From Callipepla californica brunnescens (taxonomy: Eukaryota; Chordata; Aves; Galliformes; Odontophoridae): DNA of 64,000 nucleotides. The notes beneath the pieces are model-generated. The model did no database searches and was not told the DNA's origin. It saw nothing but the letters and a program-made list of their open reading frames with translations. The stretch lies in assembly GCA_023055505.1 (NCBI GenBank), contig JALIRH010000035.1, forward strand, positions 3,838,382-3,902,381, read 5' to 3'. The translations under genes were made by a program, and so were the position numbers. This document shows positions 56,916 through 64,000 of the stretch, in pieces. Numbering within the stretch: the stretch's first letter is position 1; every line of letters begins with the position of its first letter.

Positions 56916-59900
56916 GTCTGTGCTATGTCCTGACTATTCTAGCATCTCTTACACGAGGTTCTAGGCTACAGCCATCCTAACTGTCACATCTTTCGAGCCA
57001 CGTGTCTTTGAGACAGCATTTCCTCTGCAAAAGTGGGCTGAGCATCCATGTGTGACTGAGACGAGTCTGGCAGAAAGGGACGGTGGTGTATTCTCAGCAC
57101 AAGGCAGTTAAGAAATGTGACTCACCCATTTATTAAGAGCTTTCAGATCCTGCATGCTAGAGCCAGTCAGTCGGAGCATACCCAGACTCACCTAAATTGA
57201 CTTTTTTTGCCTGCTGCTTATTTCTCAGCAATTAATTAAAAAAACAACCCACCTTCTTATTACAACTGATGAGGACGTACTGTCTGTCCTGGCTTCGTTT
57301 ATGCACATGACAAAAATCAGAGTCTGTATTTCAAACTAGAAAAGGGCAGAAACACTGATAAGTAAAGCAGCTGTCTTACATGTAACATCTAGGGTACACC
57401 AAACTTCTTCATATGTCAGTATGTAAAAGCAGTCTGGGTGATTAAAGTTGTTTCAGCACCAGTCCTTATCAGAAACGTTCTGTTTTACCAGAGTGGTCTT
57501 TCCTTCCTGGTTTCTTTTAAGATAAAAAGGAGCCTGATGCTAAAATGGCCAAGACTGAGGAGGAGACTGAAGATAAGGAGGAAGAGGAAAAGTCCACGAA
57601 ACCTCCAGCTGGGAGCTCCAAGTCAGGATGGAAGAACTGGAAAAAGGCAAAAGAATCTGATTCTGGTGGAGAGGAAAGCAAGATAACATACTGCCACTGG
57701 CTTCTGAAATCAGAGCCAGAGAGCAGGCTGGAGAAGGGAGTGGATGTGAAAGTAAGCACTGACAACGCTGTGGTGTCCTTATTCAGCAGCCAACAAAGTA
57801 CGGAAGCAGTTTCACTCCAAACCAGAGTGCTGAATTACAGCATCAAACAATCCAGACTATTTGCAATATCAGCGCCGCTGAGTCTTTATACTTCTCGAAA
57901 AGCACTTGCCTTCCTGAAAATAGGACAAGATAATTCTGTTCTCCTTAAGGATGACAACACTGGGGTTTGCTACTTAAAGAGGAAATCAGGGCCTCGGGAT
58001 GCTTAGCAGGGACACCACCTATTTCAGACTCTGCTTTTGCACTACGTACAGCATTCTGTTTTTCTTTAAGCCCTATGTGGACAAAAGCAGAGTCTTGTAA
58101 AGTCTGAACTGTAACTGAAGGAGCTCCAAATGTTTAGGCAAAACGTAGACCACAAGGTAATAAAGATCAGACCACCTCCTGGCCCTAACCTGTGTTCATT
58201 CCGTTTGGCAGTTCAGCATTGAAGACTTGAAGGCTCAGCCCAATCAGACAACCTTTTGGGAGGGAGTAAGAAACTACCAGGTGAGAAGCAGATGTCAAAG
58301 ACTGAGTCACTGAAATATCGCTAGAGAAACGTTCTCTCTCTTCACAGATGACTTGTTTCCTTTGCCTGAAGTATTTTCTTCTGATGTAGTCTGCCTGCTT
58401 TGACAGCTGTGTTCTGCCAGGAGTCAAAACTGCTTAATTATCTCTATATTAAAAGTAGATGCAAGCTGGGTAACATTCTCTTAAATCGGCCAGTTTTTCT
58501 TTAGCTTAGTCTCTAAGAGCTTCTATTTCCCTTGACACCTTTGAGCAAGGCTGTACTCAACCAGATACTGTGCCTCGTCAGTGTACAGCTGTCTGCTCTG
58601 TCTGTTCCAGGACTCCTGTGCAAAGGAGATCTACCTGCACTTCCTCTGCCTAATACAGTGCTGCCTGTGTGCTGACAGCTAACTTCAGTCTCCTGCTATC
58701 CCCAGATGAAGGTGGCTGAGCTGCTACGTTCCCTCAAGCTTTCTAATCGAAAATCTGATCTTTTTATTTCATTTCGTTGCAATGTGAAACACCTGTATGA
58801 CCAACGTAGGAGAGCTTGTATGAATAGTGCTGAAGCACGTACCTCTCTCCTGTTGTCAGGTCTCATTTCTAACTGTTAAGGGTTCCCACATCAGTTGCTC
58901 AAAGTGCCTTGTTTTCATCTGACAGGCAAGGAACTTCCTGAGAGCCATGAAACTGGGGCAGCAGGCATTCTTCTATCACAGTAACTGCAAAGAGCCCGGC
59001 ATTGTTGGCATTGTCAAGGTGAGTTCCTCATTCTGTGTTTCGGGGGGGGGAAGTAATCAGTGGGTTATCAAACAGCTTGTTAGCCTTATTTCTGTTTCAC
59101 AAGCAGAGGAGTGCAAAAGAAGTCTCTAATCAGAGCAGCAAATGGGCTTAGGGTATCTGTGCTCACTGAGCATCTCTGGCATATTTCCCCAGAGAAATGA
59201 AACCGTACCACTGTTACCTTGCTGTCATTTCAGAGCATCTCCAGCCAAGCGAAACACTGCTCTGCACTCATGGCTTCTGATTAAAATCTGATTCACTAAA
59301 CTCTCCTGTGCTGACTCTGCAAGGCAGTAGTATAAAGCCTAGGGCACAGAAAAGCTTTTTCATTAAGAACTGTACCCAGTTTTCCTCTGTTACGTGTGCT
59401 CCTTGACATTGCTCTCCAAAGAGATTTTGATGCTTCGTTGACAGCCATACTGCTCTGCAGTGCTTCCAGACAAGGAATCTAAAGGAAATACATCTGTTAG
59501 AATGGATTTCAGAGGAAGCAAGGCTCACTTTTGCACCATTATTATTCCTCTTCTGTCTAGGCACATTTCTGAAGGGCATTTCATACCCTTTGCTGATAAC
59601 ATCTTCTAACTGACAGCAGCTTGTCTCACATTTATCTCCCACTCTGTTTCAGATTGTAAAGGAAGCATACCCTGATCACACACAGTTTGATCAGAAGGAT
59701 CCTCATTACGATTCCTCCAGCAGAAAAGAGAACCCCAAGTGGTCCATGGTAACGTAGTAAACTAAATACAATTGTTTTAAGCACGATGTTTGATCCCAGT
59801 GCACTCAGGAGCCCCTTATACTGCATATCCCTACCCCACCTTCCTTTTTCTCCATCAAGAGGAAACCCAATCCTGATTGTTTTCTCTACTCTTCTGTTAC

Positions 59901-60659
59901 TTCCACAACAAAATGCATCTCCCTGTATTTTCAGATCTTCCCTCGCATGGAGGTCAGTTCTGCATCCATTGCACAATTCTGGGTTAGGAAGGAGAACAAA
60001 CATCTTCAAGCACTACTCTCTTTAGTCCGTAGAATGAAAGCTATAGTTTTGATTCACACTAAATTATAGGGAAGTGACTGCTCACAGGCTGGCTATATCA
60101 CCTGTAGCTTCATTTTGTGTTCTCTGTGACCACATAAATGTTTTTTATGCTAAGATTGCTGGAAACAACTGGCCTGCCAGAAGCATCGGAGATTTCCAGC
60201 CTTCAGCAAGAAAAAGCTGCTGTACCATTACAAGATTCTATACATGAGTCCTTTGATTCAGTTAAAAATCCTTATTTCCCCAAAGATCTTCTGTGTTATC
60301 TGGATGCTAAATCCTTTTTCAACCGTACCCCTTTGTTGCTCATCACCTGCCAGGTGGATGTCCAGTTCGTGCGGATGACAAAACGTTTCATCCCCCTTTC
60401 TGAGATCAAGACTCACCACCTGGCACATAAAGCAGACGGAGGGCCCCTGAAGAACATGATGCTCTTCTCAAGGCAACGTCTGTCCATCCAACCACTGACA
60501 CAAGGTAAAAGCCTTCTCCTCCTTTGGTCTCAGTGCCAGTGAGAGATAACCTTCACCCAGACAGCCTGCAAGCTCCACTTACAACTCTTTCTTGCTTACC
60601 TTTCCAATACAGAGGAATTTGATTTCGTCTTGAGCCTGGAAGAGGAAAAACCACATTAA
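56873..60659 (+). CDS. THYN1: THYN1, thymocyte nuclear protein 1 (Thy28), EVE domain
   Basis: Nuclear protein with a C-terminal EVE domain, a PUA/YTH-like fold that in related proteins binds modified nucleic acid bases; the avian protein was first described in thymocytes (family knowledge). Coding exons are 56873-56915, 57522-57751, 58212-58280, 58926-59018, 59653-59748, 60354-60504 and 60613-60659, all in phase, giving 242 aa. The N-terminus MPWPSRKRDKG is basic, an NLS-like start, followed by a Lys/Glu-rich low-complexity segment (residues about 16-65). The EVE domain starts at HWLLKSEPESR and includes GVRNYQARNFLRAMK, FFYHSNCKEPGI, NPKWSMVDVQFV, GGPLKNMMLF and RQRLSIQPLT. The protein ends LEEEKPH. 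The first donor (GTCTGT at 56916) is weak, so the first 14 residues are less certain than the rest. Confidence 0.95.
56916..60353 (+). other. THYN1: THYN1 introns
   Basis: Introns 56916-57521, 57752-58211, 58281-58925, 59019-59652 and 59749-60353 are all GT-AG. No snoRNA or other gene could be recognised with confidence. The last 216 nt of 59749-60353 are open in the frame of the next exon, which looks like chance. Confidence 0.75.
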
Positions 60660-60866
60660 GAAACTGACAGCAGCACAGCTTCTGCCCAGCCCGCTGATGC
60701 CTCCTCCTCAACCAGCACAATTCTCAAGTTTACTTCCTCAACCGCAGCAAGGAGAACAAGCCTGCAAATGATTTGAAGCTTTATGTCCCCCACTCCAACA
60801 CCGTTAGGTTGGTTGGTTGGTTTTTTTTTTTTGCTTATTTTTAAATAAAGCCTTTTAGAATCAATT
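60660..60866 (+). other. THYN1: THYN1 3' UTR
   Basis: It runs from the TAA at 60657-60659 to just beyond AATAAA at 60844-60849. A run of T precedes the signal (about 60819-60832). Confidence 0.8.
60844..60849 (+). terminator. THYN1: THYN1 poly(A) signal
   Basis: A canonical AATAAA about 185 nt after the stop codon, the only one in the short 3' UTR. Confidence 0.8.
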
Positions 60867-61284
60867 GCAACTACTCAACTTTTAGCAGTGGTAACGTTCT
60901 GCCATCTTGCTCCTGAAAGAAGCATCCTTGAGCATGTTTACTGGAGGATGCAGTCTGCAGAGGGACCTTTTCCTGCAGAAAGATGTCACTATGCTTCTGT
61001 CTAGAGCAAGAGCAGTTCGATGTGTGTACACACCTAACCTAAGTGCTGCCAAGCAGATCTCAGTTACCTTCCTGCAGGCCTCAGGAGAGAGAAATTAGCC
61101 TGCTAACTTTTAGGCTACGTGTGTCCTCCATCACCACAGCTACCAACAGTGATATAGCTCCTAAAGAAAGACCATATCAAATTAAAAACGTCTTAATACC
61201 ACAAAAAAAAAACCCCAAACCAACAGCACTGCCCCAACCCAGGCGGTACAAATCATATCAGACAAACTCATGCACAGCATCTGA
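60867..61284. other. Interval between the THYN1 end and a minus-strand poly(A) signal
   Basis: About 0.4 kb with no recognised element; probably the spacer between two converging transcripts. Confidence 0.45.
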
Positions 61285-64000
61285 CAGCCAAGGCTGGCTC
61301 TTTTTAATTGGAGAGACAAAAAAAAACCAAAAAACAAAAAAAAAAAAACCAAAACAGGTTTTAAAATACAGCCATTGAAAAGACGATGAATTAAGAAACA
61401 TGTAAACACAGCAGAGGCTTAATTACAAGTTGCACTGCTTGGTTTAGTACTCTCCCACTCCCCCCTTCCTGATGCTGCGTAGGAGAGAGGGAACGACCCA
61501 TCCAGCTCAGGGGAACACAACGTTAGCAGTGTCTGCCCCTCACCGTGCTAACCAAGTGCTTTCCTATAGTACCTTGTCCTGCAGTGACCTTATGCTTCCA
61601 CTCATCTGCTCAGCACATCTGCTCCACCCCAAACAGAGGGCTTAGTGGGCAACAGGTTAAACGGTCCTTGGATTAAAAGTGGGGATTGCTTCTAAATTCT
61701 GATTCTGCAGCTAGGGGCACAGGGGAGAGAGCCACAAAGTGGGGAAAAAATAACAACAGAACAACAAAAAGCCATACAGACTGGTGCACTTTTCTTCATC
61801 CCTGCCCATGGAAGATGAGTTGGAACGAGACGATCTTTAAGGTCTCTTCCAACCCAAGCCATTCTGTCACTCGTTCTAAGTAAGCCCTCTACAAGTGATG
61901 AACAGCTGATGAATTGAAATCTCCTTAATTATCTTGTCAGATTGTACTGATACCGTTCAGACAGTAAACAAACCACTCCTGGAATGCAAAGACATTTTCA
62001 TTCATGGGGCTTCTTGAATACCGCATGGCCTACAATCAAAAGGAATTCACAGGGGGAAAAGTTCTAAGAAGGAGGGGAGCTGAGGGCAAGCAGAGGGTGG
62101 CTGGGGTGCTGCTGTGCTCAGCTGAGCTGTGGAAAGATAGTCTGCTATCCCCTGAGGCTCCCTGCAGGAGCTCCACTTGTCTCTCAAAGATTGCGTATTG
62201 CCACAGCTGCAGGTGGTTCCCCCTTCACAGAGGGGGAGTAGAATAAGTGAGTGTCAAAGTAACATCCAGATTGCTTTGCCATGTGAGGCCTGCAGACTGC
62301 TGCCCCTTGCCCTGGCACAACCAGGCAGCTGTCTCAGCTTTTGTTTCAGCCTGAGGAACACACAGCTCCAGCCCACACTTCCCATGTAAAGAGCAAGTCA
62401 CGTCTTTGCTATCACAGAGCAGAAACATGGTGTGACACGAGCATTCAGCAGAGATGAGTTCATTAGTGTCCTCTACAACAGAGCCAGACTGCCCAGCTCT
62501 ACTAAAAAACCACAACCTTACACGCGGTGAGTAAAAGATAACTTACTTTGGCAAGCAGAAACACACATTGATCACTGAAATACAGTAGCTGTCTTATTAC
62601 ATAAAAAGCTCCCCTTCCCACCCTGACCCCATTCCCTCCACCAGCATCGTTCAACTAAACAAAGCAGAAGATGCCTCCATTTCCCAGCTGCAAGATGACT
62701 GCTCTACATTCAGCTGTAGGACAGAGGCAGAGATTTGTTCCAGAATCAAAAGGAAGAAGCTGGACAAATCCATAGTGAGCCACAAGCTCGCAGGGAAAGT
62801 CAGAGAAATCCCACTTGATGCAGCTCCTATCCCAACATCTTGTCTCCATCTGCTAGGAGGTGTAACTGCCTGCTTCTCAGAAGGGCACCTATACAGGATG
62901 GATATTCTCCAAACTCAAATCAGATCTACAAAGCCATTTCTAATTTGCGATGGAGGAGTGATTCCATTCTGGGAATGTTCTCGTGATTCTACTTAGCTGA
63001 AGACTAAAAGCAGCTTATTTTAGAATTAAAAGAGAAAAAGAGAACAAAACAACTGCATCCAGGCTCTCAGTTCAAGGCACACCCTCAGACCTCACTGGTG
63101 ACTTCAGCTCAGGCCTCGAGAATGTCTCCCTGGAATCTGAGAACTCTACCATCCTTCCAGCTGCTGCTTGGCTTCTTCTAGCATCAGGCATCAGCCACGA
63201 GCTCCTTGAACAACTGTATCCTCTTTCTGGCATTACCAATCCTCATCCTGCAGGCATGAGAGAGCAAACAACACGACACATGTTTCTGTACTGCTCTCTG
63301 CCCCGCTGCAAAGCCTGCTCTGTCACAAGGACGCAAGGCATGAAGCAGGGCAACGTGTGCAGTATAAACTCACTCCCACAGTATTTTTCACATCCCAACA
63401 CCACGCTCCAGATCTCCCAAGGTTGGTCTGCCCCTCTGCAGCAGCAGCTGGGACCTGGCTGAGCACAGCAACCAGAGGCTGAACCTCAGGGACAATGCTC
63501 AGAAGGCACTGCTCTCAGCCAGCAGCCTTCCTGCTGTGACTTCTTGCCCACCCAGCAGCACTGCTTGCTCCTCCCGACCCTCACTGCACTGCCCAACCTG
63601 TGCCACCCCACTGTTCCACGTCCTACTGGATTCCCATGCCTCCCTCCAACCAACCCTGACACAGCACAGCAGCCAGAAGCCCCCGCATGGACACAAAAGC
63701 CATCGTGCTGCCCATGCTCTGTGGCACCAACTGACTCATCCACATTATATAACTGCTTGTGACAAAGAATCCGCCACCAACACCAAGAGGAAGAGGAGGC
63801 AGTAGGGATAACACGAAGCCATAAGCTGCACCTCAGTCTCCAACTCCCTCCTCTACCTTCCGACTCAAATGCTGTGTCATTTTCCCTTGTGAAGATTTCA
63901 GAAAGGCAAGAAAAATATCCATCCCACGCAGTCCCAAAGCAACCTCCACACCGCTGAGCTGCAGCAGCACGTTTTGGCCTTCACTTGCTCTCTCCCTGCC
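61285..64000 (-). other. Possible 3' UTR of the next minus-strand gene (VPS26B by gene order)
   Basis: No coding exon was recognised in 2.7 kb on either strand. A minus-strand ATTAAA (plus 61303-61308) gives a plausible end for a transcript coming from beyond 64000. In vertebrates VPS26B lies next to THYN1 and converges with it, and it has a long 3' UTR, so this stretch may be its 3' UTR. I looked for the VPS26B C-terminus on the minus strand and did not see it, so the name rests on synteny only. A/C-rich runs lie at about 61316-61352. Confidence 0.35.
61803..61880 (+). mobile_element. CR1 LINE 3' fragment
   Basis: The stretch matches the end of avian CR1. It has CTGCCCATGG, a TTGGAACGAGACGATCTTTA core, GGTCTCTTCCAACCCAAGCC and ATTCTGTCACTCGTTCT as the degenerate tail. 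It is better preserved than the copy in the B3GAT1 intron. It is 5'-truncated. Confidence 0.88.

Noticed and set aside
60138..60353. Possible extra THYN1 exon before 60354
   Set aside because: The open frame continues upstream of the exon, but the acceptor at 60353 gives the conserved join SM then VDVQFV. The extra residues have no counterpart in the family.
63256..63997. VPS26B C-terminal exon
   Set aside because: The minus strand was read in all frames for the expected C-terminus and none was seen. Only a non-coding assignment by synteny is justified.
1..64000. CRISPR arrays, operons, ribosome binding sites, phage or bacterial mobile elements
   Set aside because: The window is vertebrate nuclear DNA with spliced genes and CR1 elements. 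No direct-repeat/spacer arrays or prokaryotic gene organisation are present.
1..64000. tRNA, rRNA or endogenous retrovirus sequences
   Set aside because: None was recognised by eye. Small RNAs inside introns cannot be excluded without covariance or homology searches.

Overview
The window looks like bird nuclear DNA, most likely from a galliform such as chicken. It has short vertebrate exons with GT-AG introns, CpG-rich promoters and two CR1 LINE 3' ends (about 21.6 and 61.8 kb). Four complete vertebrate genes can be rebuilt exon by exon with consistent phases: B3GAT1 (+), GLB1L2 (-), ACAD8 (-) and THYN1 (+). This is the gene order of human 11q25 in the opposite orientation. The assembled proteins are 347 or 334 aa (B3GAT1), 636 aa (GLB1L2), 405 aa (ACAD8) and 242 aa (THYN1), close to or equal to the family lengths I know. 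The species cannot be fixed from the sequence alone.

Layout. 1-18.3 kb: no recognisable protein-coding gene. It holds a candidate 5' non-coding exon of B3GAT1 near 2.1 kb and several AT-rich, homeobox-site-like patches. 18.3-32.06 kb: B3GAT1, with coding exons at 18.4, 18.6, 21.0, 23.8 and 28.8 kb and a 3' UTR of about 3.1 kb. 32.9-50.5 kb: GLB1L2, 19 coding exons, convergent with B3GAT1, with a CpG-island promoter at 50.5-50.75 kb. 51.0-56.06 kb: ACAD8, 11 coding exons, tandem with GLB1L2 and upstream of it. 56.06-56.3 kb: CpG-rich promoter shared head to head by ACAD8 and THYN1. 56.3-60.86 kb: THYN1. 61.3-64 kb: no coding exon seen. By conserved gene order and a minus-strand poly(A) signal it may be the 3' UTR of VPS26B, but this is inference.

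The four genes are not one pathway. B3GAT1 is a Golgi glucuronyltransferase that builds the HNK-1 epitope. GLB1L2 is a secretory-route GH35 beta-galactosidase-like protein. ACAD8 is mitochondrial isobutyryl-CoA dehydrogenase (valine breakdown). THYN1 is a nuclear EVE-domain protein. I found no sign of a novel biological system. The most unusual points are a split start codon with two competing donors in B3GAT1, two GC-AG introns in GLB1L2, a single GLB1L gene where mammals have two, and an unexplained 259-codon minus-strand ORF at 8.5-9.2 kb.
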